Assembly (NCBI GenBank): GCA_029777335.1
Contig: JAKOSN010000140.1
Span: 1-48,837, forward strand
DNA: 48,837 bases
Direction: 5' to 3'
Source of the DNA: Planctomycetota bacterium
GTDB lineage: Bacteria > Planctomycetota > Planctomycetia > Gemmatales > Gemmataceae
The notes below the pieces were generated by a model, which saw nothing but the letters and a program-made list of their open reading frames with translations, searched no databases and was not told the origin of the DNA. Positions 1-8,441 of this stretch are shown piece by piece. Position 1 is the first letter of the stretch. The number at the start of each line of letters is the position of its first letter. The translations under genes were made by a program, and so were the position numbers.

Positions 1-335
1 ATGAGCATCGCTTCGATGGCTTCGTGCCTTGCGCGTCGTGTGAGAGTTTTCTCGATTTCCTTCTCTACCGTGATCCCGGCGTGTTCCTCGGCGGCCAGGG
101 TCATGAGGTTTGCCGGGCTGTTGCCGATCAGGTAGCGCGCCAGCCAGTCGCGGGCCTTCGCGTCGCCGTTCTTCGCGGCCTCCACGGCGGACTGACAGAT
201 GGCGCGCCAGGTGTCCAACGGCACGGTGTCAGCCAGCACTGCCAGATACTCCCGTTCGACGGCGCGGCGCGGCCTACCTGGCCCGCCGGGATTCCCCGGC
301 GCGAATTGCCCGTTGGTCGATCGTTCACTTCTCAT
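1..335 (-). CDS. DUF5681-like protein, partial
   Basis: The reading frame starts at the ATG at 335 and runs off the left edge, so only about 111 residues are visible. The start is supported by GGAGGA about 9 nt upstream. The N-terminus carries a basic, glycine-rich NGQFAPGNPGGPGRP segment, characteristic of DUF5681 proteins, which occur in mobile elements and resemble small phage terminase or DNA-packaging accessory proteins. A helical region follows, including AKARDWLARYLIG and a charged KEIEKTL stretch. Its position beside an attachment-site scar and a recombinase tail fits an element-borne gene. The exact role is unknown; family assignment is by motif recognition only. Confidence 0.7.
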   Translation of the reverse strand, partial: MRSERSTNGQFAPGNPGGPGRPRRAVEREYLAVLADTVPLDTWRAICQSAVEAAKNGDAKARDWLARYLIGNSPANLMTLAAEEHAGITVEKEIEKTLTRRARHEAIEAML

Positions 336-483
336 CGCCGAGTTCCTCCGTTTTGCGGCCGATTAATCGGTCCCGCCGTTCCTGCGTTGCGACAGCCTGC
401 ATGGTTAGTCATGGTAGCAGCAGCGACCGCTGCACGCGTCGGCTTCGACGGCGAACCCCTCGGCTATCTGGCGCAGGTCGGCT

Positions 484-735
<252 letters not shown>

Positions 736-1231
736 CTAATGGAGAACGATGCCTCTTGATGCCGATCGGCGCCAGGAGGCTTTCTCTTTTGGTACCTACG
801 ATCATCTTTCCCTCTGACATTACCCCCCTGTCCGGTGCCTGATGCTGCCGACCGATGCACCTCGGCGCCCCTCTCAGGTGCATGCCTGGGTGCATACTTT
901 TCCTCTCCCTCCCCGTCGGTTCCGGGGGACTCTCATTTAGTCTGCAGTTGATGATGTCGGTCCTGGTGGTACAGAAGGTTCAGCAAACCGGACCGGGAAT
1001 GGGCCCTGATTTGCAGCCATTCTCTTGCCGCTCGGGTCGCGGGGCTCAGGCTCGTGCACTGATCAAACTCAACCGCAAGCAACGAATAGAGGACTCGAAC
1101 CGTTCCTTCACATGCTCACCTTGAGGCGAGCCGGTGCGCCCCGTCCGTTCCGCCGTCAGAATCACTCGCCTTGCCGGACGGAGGTGGGTGACTACAATTC
1201 CCACGCCCAATCCCACCACCCAGGCGATTCA
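736..1231. other. Intergenic region right of the att scar
   Basis: No convincing gene is visible. The region contains an 8-bp inverted repeat, ATGCACCT (855-862) with AGGTGCAT (876-883), and a further GGTGCAT copy at 889-895. The repeats could be a terminator-like hairpin or a binding site. The promoter of the lactonase gene should lie in the right part, but I cannot place it. Confidence 0.4.
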
Positions 1232-2479
1232 ATGATGCAGCCATCTGCCAGCTCGCGCCGTTCCTTTCTGAAGACCTCAGCCGTCCTTGCCGCACCCCTT
1301 GGACTCCTCCAGGCTGACCCCGGCGAGGCGAAACCGCTCCTCGCTTATGTCGGAACGTTTAGCTCCCCACTCCGTGACACCCTTCCGACCCAGGTCGACC
1401 TTCCGCCCGGGAATGGCCGGGGGATCCACCTCTTCCGGGTCAATCGCGACACCGGAGCGTTGACCTCCGCTGGCATCCACGAGATGGGCACGAGCCCGAG
1501 TTGTCTGGCTCTGAACCGGGCAGGAACTTGCCTGTATTCCGCCAATGAGACGGATCGGGTGGGAAAGGAGAAGGTGGGTTCCGTCAGCGCGTTTGCCATC
1601 GAGCGCGCGGATGGGAAACTCAAGTTGCTCAACACGGTGAAATCCGGGGGAGCGGGCCCCACCTATGTGAGCATGCATCCCTCCGGGAAGTTCCTTCTGG
1701 TCGCCAACTACTTTGGTGGATCCATCGCCGTTCTGCCCATCCTTGAGGGCGGGCGTCTTGGCGAGGCTACCGATACCAGGAGTGATGCAGGCAAAATTGG
1801 ACCCACCAGAGCCAAGAACGCTCCTCCGGGTAGTTTCGCCATTAGTGGACACGATCGCACACACGCCCACATGATCCAGGCCGATCCCTCGGGGCGCTTT
1901 GTACTCCATGTCGATCTGGGGTTGGATCGGATCTTCCTCTGGAAGTTCGACGAGAAAAAAGGGGAATTGAACGCGTACGACCACGTCTCACTCCCTCCTG
2001 GCGACGGTCCACGCCATTTCCATTTTCACCCCAACGGCAAGTGGCTCTACTCCATTCAGGAGGAGGGATCCACGGTCGTCCTGTTCGACTACGACGCCGG
2101 TCGACTCACTGCGCGCCAAACGATCTCCACCCTCCCCCCCGGATTCGCCGGGAGCAATTTCTGCTCGGGAATCCTGGTCTCCGACGACGGCAAGTTCGTG
2201 TACGCTGGGAATCGCCTGCACGACAGCATCGCCTGCTTCGCCGTGGGAGCAACCGGCACTCTGAAATACATCGGGGAAGAGTGGACACGCGGAGATTACC
2301 CGCGCAGTTTCACTTTCGATCCCACTGGACGCTTCCTGTATTGCTGTAATCAGCGTGCCGATAATGTCACGGTCTTCAAGGTGGATCGCAAGACAGGCAG
2401 CCTGACGTTTACAGGTCACTACACGCCGGTTGGAAATCCCTCTCACGTCGTCTTCGTGGACCTGGCGAGAGTCGGCTGA
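1232..2479 (+). CDS. Exported lactonase-family beta-propeller protein
   Basis: A 415-residue protein of the 6-phosphogluconolactonase/YbhE (lactonase, PF10282) family. These seven-bladed beta-propellers hydrolyse sugar lactones or act as binding propellers. The start at 1232 is chosen because it places a twin-arginine signal (SRRSFLKTSA, residues 8-17) at the N-terminus; an in-frame upstream extension to 1025 looks non-coding. Repeated blade motifs are visible, such as HPSGKFLLVANYFGGS, HPNGKWLYSIQEEGS and DPTGRFLYCCNQRADN. Export implies a periplasmic role rather than the cytosolic pentose phosphate step, so the substrate is uncertain. It is convergent with the next gene, with a strong hairpin between them. 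Confidence 0.85.
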   Translation: MMQPSASSRRSFLKTSAVLAAPLGLLQADPGEAKPLLAYVGTFSSPLRDTLPTQVDLPPGNGRGIHLFRVNRDTGALTSAGIHEMGTSPSCLALNRAGTCLYSANETDRVGKEKVGSVSAFAIERADGKLKLLNTVKSGGAGPTYVSMHPSGKFLLVANYFGGSIAVLPILEGGRLGEATDTRSDAGKIGPTRAKNAPPGSFAISGHDRTHAHMIQADPSGRFVLHVDLGLDRIFLWKFDEKKGELNAYDHVSLPPGDGPRHFHFHPNGKWLYSIQEEGSTVVLFDYDAGRLTARQTISTLPPGFAGSNFCSGILVSDDGKFVYAGNRLHDSIACFAVGATGTLKYIGEEWTRGDYPRSFTFDPTGRFLYCCNQRADNVTVFKVDRKTGSLTFTGHYTPVGNPSHVVFVDLARVG

Positions 2480-2540
2480 AGCTGGAGGAGAGCCTGAGCA
2501 AATGTAGGGGTGACCTTGTCCAACCCATCGTGAAGGGTGC

Positions 2541-2567
2541 GGGATCGGCCCAGGAGAGGCCGATCCC
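2541..2567. terminator. Convergent hairpin, 10-bp perfect stem
   Basis: GGGATCGGCC (2541-2550) pairs perfectly with GGCCGATCCC (2558-2567) around a 7-nt loop. It lies between the converging lactonase and thioredoxin-like genes. There is no clear U-tract, so intrinsic termination is likely but not certain. Confidence 0.6.
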
Positions 2568-2637
2568 AGAGGAAAGGTGTGCCGCAATCAACGCGGCGAG
2601 ATGGATCTACTGGAGGCCTGTTCCATCTTGCAGATGC

Positions 2638-3969
2638 TCACTCGGGTTTTGGTCCCAAACTCCGACCACGTTCGCGAGCGCGCAACTCCATCGGATCGGT
2701 GACCGGCAAGATTGTCTCCCAGAAGACTCCCTTTCTCTGCCCTTCGCGGACATGCCCATTGAATGTCCTGTCCTCCCGCTGGAACCGTTTGCTCCCCGCG
2801 GTGAGACTCTGGATCAACTCTTCACGCGTTTTGGCGGAAGTCTGAGCCAGGACCTTTCCTTTCAGCCCGAATTGATCGGCCTGAATTACCAGCACCCCGG
2901 CTTCAATCTTCACCCCTTCCAGGTTGCTCAATTCCTTCGCCGTTGAGGCGGTCGCATACACGAACTGCCCGAGGAAGCGCTCGTCCCAGGCAAGTGCTGT
3001 CAGCCGGGTTTCAAGTTCCCTACGGGCCTTGGCGTCAGGACTGAATACCAGCACCAGAGGCTGGTTATCGCACGCAGCGATGTTGACTGCCAGCCGCACG
3101 TTGGCGATCCTGGGAAGTTCAGGGGACCCGCCCGTTTTCTTCGCCGTGTATTCCGCAGCAATCCGTTTCATGGTGCTGGTCATGCGGGCAACGTCGCCAA
3201 ATGTCTGGTTGGCACCTCGGGAAGCACGTGCGAGCTGTCGCTTCCCGTCGGGAGAAAGGATTGTGAAGACCGTGTTCTCCAGTTCGCCGGAGCGCGTGAC
3301 GTGAAACCCCTTCAAGAACGCCCCTTCTTCCTTGTCTTCGTACGTAGCAAGTCGGACGCAGACAAACGAGCGCGAAGCGGCGATCACCTCAGGCTGAGAC
3401 AGGAAACTCCTGTCCATCTGCTGCTTGCCGGGTCACCAGATCCCCGAAACGCCCGCACAATGCGGCGCTGCAGAGACGAGTAGAATGGGCCTTCCGGTGC
3501 GTTGTGCCTCGCGCTGGGCGCTCTCCCACGTTGCATACCACTGGATTCCCGCTGCCGAGGTTTTCGTCGCTTCCCTGGTCGGCTGATCGGGGGGAGTGGG
3601 TTTCTCTGGAGTCTGGGGACGGCCGGGACGTCCTGGATCGTCCCCCGGGCGTGGGGTGTCGGGTCCGCCGCGCGGAGGTCCCCCGGGACCGCGCGGGCGG
3701 AAGTTCTCGACCTTCTTTTTCTGTTCGGCTGTGAGGATCCTGGAGAGTCGCTCCTTGACTTCCTTTTCCAACTTGGCGATCTCGGCTTGCTGTTCCCTGG
3801 TCAATTTCAGTTCATTGACGAGCGGCGGGGGAAGCACTCGCCCCAGCTCGAAGCGCGGTGGTCCCCCGGGTGGCGGACCCTCTCTTCCTGGCGGCGGCTG
3901 CGAAGAGGCGACGGGTAACGTCAACAGTACGCCCACCAGGGACACGGTTCCCAGCCAGAGTTGCTTCAT
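2638..3969 (-). CDS. Candidate selenoprotein: LTxxQ region plus thioredoxin-like domain (TGA = Sec179)
   Basis: Two open segments, 3969-3436 and 3432-2638, lie in the same frame and are separated only by TGA at 3433-3435. Read through, they give 443 residues. Residues 1-23 form a signal peptide. Residues about 54-90 are helical and charged with an LTREQ motif as in Spy/CpxP proteins. About 91-132 is a Pro/Gly-rich linker. From about 141 the protein looks like a thioredoxin fold, with GRPILLVSAAPHC then AGVSGIW-U-PGKQQ. Cys171 and Sec179 would be the redox residues. The fragment after the stop has no good ribosome site, and its first Met (codon at 3417) is inside the SECIS hairpin. A periplasmic thiol/selenol oxidoreductase is inferred. 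Alternatives are a pseudogene or a sequencing error. Confidence 0.7.
3397..3415 (-). promoter_or_regulatory. Candidate bacterial SECIS hairpin
   Basis: On the coding (minus) strand GACAGGA (3414-3408) pairs perfectly with TCCTGTC (3404-3398) around the loop GTT (3407-3405). A G-U pair extends the stem by one. The loop begins 25 nt after the TGA at 3435-3433. Bacterial SECIS elements are short stems with a small apical loop whose first or second base is G, about 16-37 nt after UGA, and this fits on every point. Confidence 0.65.
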
Positions 3970-4038
3970 TGGCCGTCTCCGGGCGATTGGTTACAACACG
4001 GGACGATACTCGGCAGCGTTCGCGACCACTCTCCAGGG

Positions 4039-5565
4039 CTAGTTCATTGTATCCTGGATGGATTTGCTCTCTGTTGCGCGTAGCTTTCGTGCCACAGCCA
4101 CGATCCTCTCCAATTTGGACTGCGCGATCTCGGCTGAGGCGAGCGGATTGTCGGCAAACGTGGCGAACCCGCAATCCGGGTTAAGGAACACACGGTTGAT
4201 GCCAAAAAGTCGGATCGCCGCCTCCGCGCGCTCGGTGATCTCCTCCAGGGATTCCACGTGATCCAGTTTCTGGTTGACCACTCCAAGTCCGATTCGAACA
4301 TTGGTTGGCAACTCCCGGAGCAGGTCCAGATCCCCCGCCCGTGGTGTGGCCATCTCCAGAAAGAAGGTTCCAACCGGCACCTTCTGAAACAATCCCAGGA
4401 GCGGGGTGTATGGACCACTCAGGGCAACTGATTCGTCGCGAGTCCAGTTACCCCGACAGACGTGCAGCGCCAGCCGGTCGCGCGGGAAACCCTCCAGGAC
4501 CGCCTGGAGGAGTTCGCCAGCGAAGGCGAGTTCCTCGGCACTGGCGCGTTTCTCCCCCAGCGCTCCACACATGAACGAACGCCCAGCGCGTGGCCGCGCA
4601 AACACCACTTCTGTCAACACCGGTTCATCGAACTGCACCAGCGCTGCTCCGGCTGTAAGCAGTTCCTCCAGTTCCTCGCGCAGAACCCGCACAATGTCCA
4701 CCGCGAGTTCCTCACGATCTGGATAGGCCTTGTCGGCGACGCACTCCAACCACATCGTTCGCGTCAACAGGTAAGGCCCGGGCAGAGCGATCTTCACCGG
4801 TCGGGAGGTGAACCGCTGCACGCGCTGGAGCTCGTGAACCGCCAATGGTCTGGAACGCTTGAGTTTGCCAAACACCGCCGGATGCCGTACCTCAGCGGCG
4901 GGGATATCCAGCGCCCGTAACTCCTCGGCAAAGTGGTTGGGGTCGGTGACGTAGGGCAGGAGATCACTGAGCGGGATCAACTGGCAATTGTCCAACCGTG
5001 CGCCAACAAAGCTGGCGTAGTTATCGCGGCGCTGCTCGCCATCGGTGACAACATCTACCCCGGCGCGTTCCTGAGCTGCCACCGCCAGCTGGACCGCATC
5101 GTCCGCGTAGCGTTGAAATTCGTCGTCGGACAGCCGTCCCGACAGTCGTTCGTGCAAGGCCCGGAGCAACCATCCAGGACGAGGCCAGCTCCCGATCCCC
5201 ATAACTGCCAGCGGAGGGAGCTTCAGTGACGCTGCGGTGACAGGCGCAGCGATCACCGAGACGGGCGAGCGTTCGCGCGGAGGGTCACTCTCCCCGCTGC
5301 GCCGGGCGCCTTCCCCTTTGCGAATGAGGTAGCTGCGTACCGGCCCGGTCCTCGTCCGCGAGACAAGCGCATTGCCCGTTAACCGACACCATGACGGGAG
5401 ATCTTCCTCGACCGAGGCGTCGGTCGACAGGATTTCCAGATGCTGGCCCGATTCAAGCGGATCGATATTGCGGCGAATGAGCAGCAGAAGGCCGTTGCCG
5501 CAATCGAGATCCCCTCCATCAAAACGAGCGTCGGGTGTGAGCGGATGCTGTTCGCTCCAGTTCAT
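4039..5565 (-). CDS. TusA-like domain fused to core methionine synthase (MetE C-terminal type)
   Basis: A 508-residue fusion. Residues about 12-70 resemble a TusA/SirA sulfur carrier: Cys22 in LDCGNG matches the TusA active cysteine although the usual CPxP is lost, followed by a DLPSWC segment. From about 119 it is a cobalamin-independent methionine synthase catalytic domain, with GIGSWPRP, VVTDGEQRR and QFDEPVL. Candidate zinc ligands are His368, Cys370 (HVCRGN), Glu404 and Cys465 (NPDCGF). The folate-binding N-terminal half of classical MetE is absent, so this is a core-MetE, a group that includes folate-independent methionine synthases. It is last in a three-gene operon, 13 nt after the DsrE-like gene. 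The methyl donor and the role of the sulfur-carrier domain are unknown. Confidence 0.8.
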   Translation of the reverse strand: MNWSEQHPLTPDARFDGGDLDCGNGLLLLIRRNIDPLESGQHLEILSTDASVEEDLPSWCRLTGNALVSRTRTGPVRSYLIRKGEGARRSGESDPPRERSPVSVIAAPVTAASLKLPPLAVMGIGSWPRPGWLLRALHERLSGRLSDDEFQRYADDAVQLAVAAQERAGVDVVTDGEQRRDNYASFVGARLDNCQLIPLSDLLPYVTDPNHFAEELRALDIPAAEVRHPAVFGKLKRSRPLAVHELQRVQRFTSRPVKIALPGPYLLTRTMWLECVADKAYPDREELAVDIVRVLREELEELLTAGAALVQFDEPVLTEVVFARPRAGRSFMCGALGEKRASAEELAFAGELLQAVLEGFPRDRLALHVCRGNWTRDESVALSGPYTPLLGLFQKVPVGTFFLEMATPRAGDLDLLRELPTNVRIGLGVVNQKLDHVESLEEITERAEAAIRLFGINRVFLNPDCGFATFADNPLASAEIAQSKLERIVAVARKLRATESKSIQDTMN

Positions 5566-5578
5566 GTGCTACTTCCGG

Positions 5579-5941
5579 TCAATAGGATACACTCGGGCAG
5601 CTTTCGCCCATGAACTCGACCAGCTTGGCTCCCCCCACAACCACAGCTCCTGGCACCAGGGCTGTTTCATCGAGTTTCCGCCGCTTGAAGCAGGGAGAAC
5701 AAACGTAGATTTTCCCCCCTGCCCCGGCGAAGTTGGTCATGAGGTCGCTGAGCTTGGCAAATCCTTCCTCAGCAATGTCCTCGGCATATCCGCGGACGGC
5801 GAGGCGAACCCCTTCGGTGCTCAGGAAGACGACGGTCTCCTTGTCGGACGCCACGGCGGCGTTGGCCACCACAAACGCCACGGTCGCCTTGTCAGGATTG
5901 TCCTTGGCAACGGTCAGGCTCACGCAAAACTTCCCGGGCAT
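5579..5941 (-). CDS. DsrE-family sulfur-relay protein
   Basis: A 120-residue protein of the DsrE/DsrF/YchN type. It shows an N-terminal beta strand, then FVVANAAVASDKETVVFLST, and a conserved cysteine pair in VCSPCFKRR near residue 82. DsrE-family proteins accept persulfide sulfur from TusA-like carriers or act as small redox proteins. It starts 3 nt after the stop of the upstream zinc-ribbon/TusA gene and ends 13 nt before the TusA-MetE fusion, so the three are almost certainly cotranscribed. The partnership with the TusA-like domains is inferred from context. Confidence 0.8.
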   Translation of the reverse strand: MPGKFCVSLTVAKDNPDKATVAFVVANAAVASDKETVVFLSTEGVRLAVRGYAEDIAEEGFAKLSDLMTNFAGAGGKIYVCSPCFKRRKLDETALVPGAVVVGGAKLVEFMGESCPSVSY

Positions 5942-5944
5942 CGT

Positions 5945-6556
5945 TTAGCTCCCTTTTCGCCGGATCCAGTAGGTCGGGTGATTCATCGCAACCAGGGTGT
6001 GCCCACACAGGCGGCACCAGGACGGGAGATCCTCAGGGGCAGCCGTATCGGTGGCCGTCACGCGAATGATGGCACCGGCTGGCAACTTTTCCATGCGCAT
6101 CCGCAACCCCAACACCAGTTCCCCGCAGGCCATGTCTCCTGCGTCCCACTCCGCACTCGCTGACGGTTCACCGACGTCGACTATTCGATTCACTGGGTTG
6201 GTTGCCACACCCATCGTGGGGGCGGATCCGTCGGCGCGATCAATCTGTTCCGCTTCCTGCCAGGCCCGGAGATAACACTCACGCCGAGCAAAATGGGTCA
6301 CCAGATCCGCCTGCAGCTCGCTGGCGTCGCGTTCCAGTCGGCGGCTTGCACAGGGAAGACAGCGCGGAGCATTTTTCAAACCGAGGAAGATGCTGACCAC
6401 GGCTTCTCGTGCAGAGTAACGGGTCCCACAATCCGTACAGGAACCACCCAGCATGCTCCGCATGTCGCGTTGCGGCATCGACTCCGGAACGTCCGCATCC
6501 TCCCGTTCGGATACCGGCATCGAGGCATCCTCGCTGTGAGTCGCTGCAGTCACCAC
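5945..6556 (-). CDS. Zinc-ribbon plus TusA-like domain protein
   Basis: A 203-residue protein, first gene of the sulfur-relay operon. Two CxxC pairs (Cys40/Cys43 and Cys66/Cys69) form a probable zinc ribbon. The C-terminal 70 residues repeat the TusA-like pattern of the MetE fusion: DMACGELV with Cys144, then EDLPSWCRLCGHTLV. The close match of DLPSWCRL between this protein and the fusion suggests that the two TusA-like domains share ancestry. A sulfur-carrier or adaptor role is inferred. The hydrophilic N-terminal 30 residues show no signal peptide, so it is cytoplasmic. Confidence 0.7.
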   Translation of the reverse strand: MVTAATHSEDASMPVSEREDADVPESMPQRDMRSMLGGSCTDCGTRYSAREAVVSIFLGLKNAPRCLPCASRRLERDASELQADLVTHFARRECYLRAWQEAEQIDRADGSAPTMGVATNPVNRIVDVGEPSASAEWDAGDMACGELVLGLRMRMEKLPAGAIIRVTATDTAAPEDLPSWCRLCGHTLVAMNHPTYWIRRKGS

Positions 6557-6925
6557 GGCTTCTCCTTCCTCGTCTACTCGTCGATGGATTCTGTACGATC
6601 GTGCACTTCGCGGATCCCTGTTTGATCCGCGGATTCACAAATCTGGCCGAGAATGACGAGGCGAGCGCTGATCCTTCGCACAGGCCCAGCGTCACGTGGG
6701 GATTCTATATCCTGCACCCCTTCACCGCAAGGATTGACGCCCTTCTCCTGTTCACCACATCGTCGTTCTGCATCACTCTGGGCTACTTTGGTCTGCACCC
6801 CAGCTGTCACGAAGCTGTCAGTTCACCGATTTTTGAATAACCATGTGAAGAAGGTCGTCTTAGGGTGATGAACGGGCGACAGAGGGTTCTGGTGGTGAAC
6901 AGAATCAGGCGGAGTGATCGGCGAA
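6557..6925. other. Divergent intergenic region with a hairpin
   Basis: This separates the leftward sulfur-relay operon from the rightward lipoprotein gene and should hold both promoters. CGCGGATC (6609-6616) pairs with GATCCGCG (6624-6631) around a 7-nt loop, 53-75 nt before the start of the leftward operon. It is in position to be an operator or leader hairpin. Short open frames here have no protein-like composition. Confidence 0.4.
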
Positions 6926-7297
6926 ATGATCGTCCGAATGGGATTATGTCTGTTTCTGGTGCTTGGCGCTGTTGGCTGTGGCATGTCGCAGGCCAGGCTG
7001 GACGAGGCCCGCGCTCGTCTGCAAGATAGTCTGGAGGTGTGGAAGAAGGGCGGCAAACCCACCGAGTTAGTTTCGCAGGCTCAACCCGTCGAGTTCTACG
7101 AACAAATGTGGAACTCCGGGGAGAAGCTCCTCGACTATGAGATTGCCCGGGTGACCTACCAGGACCGCGACAAGGTGTTCCGTTGCGAGGTCCGGCTGAC
7201 CGTTCGGACGCGCAAGGGCAAAACGAAGACTGAGAACCTGATCTACGATGTGTACCAAGGAACCCCCACCAAGATCGTAAACAATCCGATGCCTTGA
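6926..7297 (+). CDS. Small lipoprotein, unknown function
   Basis: A 123-residue protein with a hydrophobic N-terminus ending in the lipobox-like VLGAVGC, so it is probably a lipid-anchored periplasmic protein. The start at 6926 is preferred over a GTG at 6914 because GGAG lies about 13 nt upstream. The mature part is charged and alternates helix and strand (FRCEVRLTVRTRKGKTKTE). I recognise no family. It lies 43 nt upstream of the DUF1559 gene, probably in the same transcript. Confidence 0.7.
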   Translation: MIVRMGLCLFLVLGAVGCGMSQARLDEARARLQDSLEVWKKGGKPTELVSQAQPVEFYEQMWNSGEKLLDYEIARVTYQDRDKVFRCEVRLTVRTRKGKTKTENLIYDVYQGTPTKIVNNPMP

Positions 7298-7340
7298 TAC
7301 TCCATCCTGCTAAGGTTCCCTCCCTGATTTGGAGATCGCA

Positions 7341-8360
7341 ATGCACTTGCGGCAAACACGACGTGCTGGCTTTACGTTGATTGAGTTACTGGTGGTGATC
7401 GCCATCATCGCCATCCTCATCGGCCTGCTCCTCCCTGCGGTGCAAAAAGTGCGCGCCGCCGCCGGACGGTTGCAGAGCGGTAACAACCTCAAACAACTTG
7501 GCCTGGCGATGCATTCCTGCCACGACAGTTTCAACCGCATGCCCCCCATGTTCGGCACGATCACTCCCAACTCCAATAATTACGCGGGCGGCTCGGTCTT
7601 CTACCATCTCCTGCCATTCATTGAACAGGACAACCTGTATCGGCTTGGCGTGGATGCCTCGCGTTCGCAGCCATTGAAGGTTCTGCACGCTCCGCTGGAC
7701 CCTGGCTATCCCGGGGGTGGAACCTACCAGGTACCGCTCTCGGGAACGCAGGGATCCACCAACTTCCCCATCCTCTATCCCAGCTGGGCAAGCACCGCCA
7801 ACACGACCTGGGGCGTGAGCAGTTACTCCGCCAACTGGCAGGTTTTTGGCGACATCAGCGCCAACCTTGGGAAGGTCTCCGACGGGCTCTCGAACACGTT
7901 TGTCTTTGGCGAGAAATATTCGACCATGACCGGCGGGCCGTTCGGAGCCACGGCGATCCTGTGGGGCTACGGCGTGGATCCCCGCTCCATCCCCAATGAC
8001 TTCAATCCCCCGCTGAGCGCCAACCAGTATCCCAGCGCGACTCAGTGGAACAACGGGATGGTGGCCAGCTCTCTGTACAACAGTCCGTATCATCCTCGCA
8101 ACGGCTTTGTGAATCGGGGTGGTGCGGTCCCTGGCGTCTGGCCATTTGATCAACCGTGGCATTGTCGCTGCATGCGGCGGCCAGAATTTGCCCCCCCAAT
8201 CAGCAGCGTTCACCCGCAAAAATCGCAGGGGTACGAGTCGAGTGGGATTCATGTCGTCATGGGCGATGGGAGTGTCCGCTTCGTTAGCTCCAGTGTGAGC
8301 GATGAAACCTGGGTGGCGATTGAAACCCCCGATTACGGGGAAACCGTCTCCCCCAACTAA
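7341..8360 (+). CDS. DUF1559 prepilin-like protein
   Basis: A 339-residue planctomycete-specific protein. The N-terminus is a type IV prepilin signal ([28 protein letters not shown]), cleaved after Gly by a prepilin peptidase, followed by the DUF1559 (SBP_bac_10) domain with [22 protein letters not shown] and the typical C-terminal [13 protein letters not shown]. The start at 7341 follows GGAG at 7330-7333. Such proteins occur in many paralogs in this phylum and are thought to form pseudopilus-like surface or periplasmic structures. The following lipoprotein gene is a frequent partner. Confidence 0.93.
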   Translation: MHLRQTRRAGFTLIELLVVIAIIAILIGLLLPAVQKVRAAAGRLQSGNNLKQLGLAMHSCHDSFNRMPPMFGTITPNSNNYAGGSVFYHLLPFIEQDNLYRLGVDASRSQPLKVLHAPLDPGYPGGGTYQVPLSGTQGSTNFPILYPSWASTANTTWGVSSYSANWQVFGDISANLGKVSDGLSNTFVFGEKYSTMTGGPFGATAILWGYGVDPRSIPNDFNPPLSANQYPSATQWNNGMVASSLYNSPYHPRNGFVNRGGAVPGVWPFDQPWHCRCMRRPEFAPPISSVHPQKSQGYESSGIHVVMGDGSVRFVSSSVSDETWVAIETPDYGETVSPN

Positions 8361-8441
8361 TTTCAAGCCGCGGCAGGGCCCTACCTACTTCGTGAGGTGG
8401 GGCCTTGTGCGCTCGCCTTTCCCCATCGAAAGGACAGGGAC

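Noticed and set aside
3433..3435. TGA read as tryptophan (recoded genetic code)
   Set aside because: TGA ends many clear genes in this window, such as the histidine kinase, lpxI and crcB neighbours, so a global recoding is excluded.
5579..5581. A third in-frame TGA as Sec in the DsrE-like gene
   Set aside because: The protein has the normal family length, the next gene starts 13 nt later in another frame, and no conserved sequence follows.
7386..8366. A 326-codon minus-strand frame
   Set aside because: It is the shadow of the DUF1559 gene, whose prepilin signal and C-terminal motif are unambiguous.
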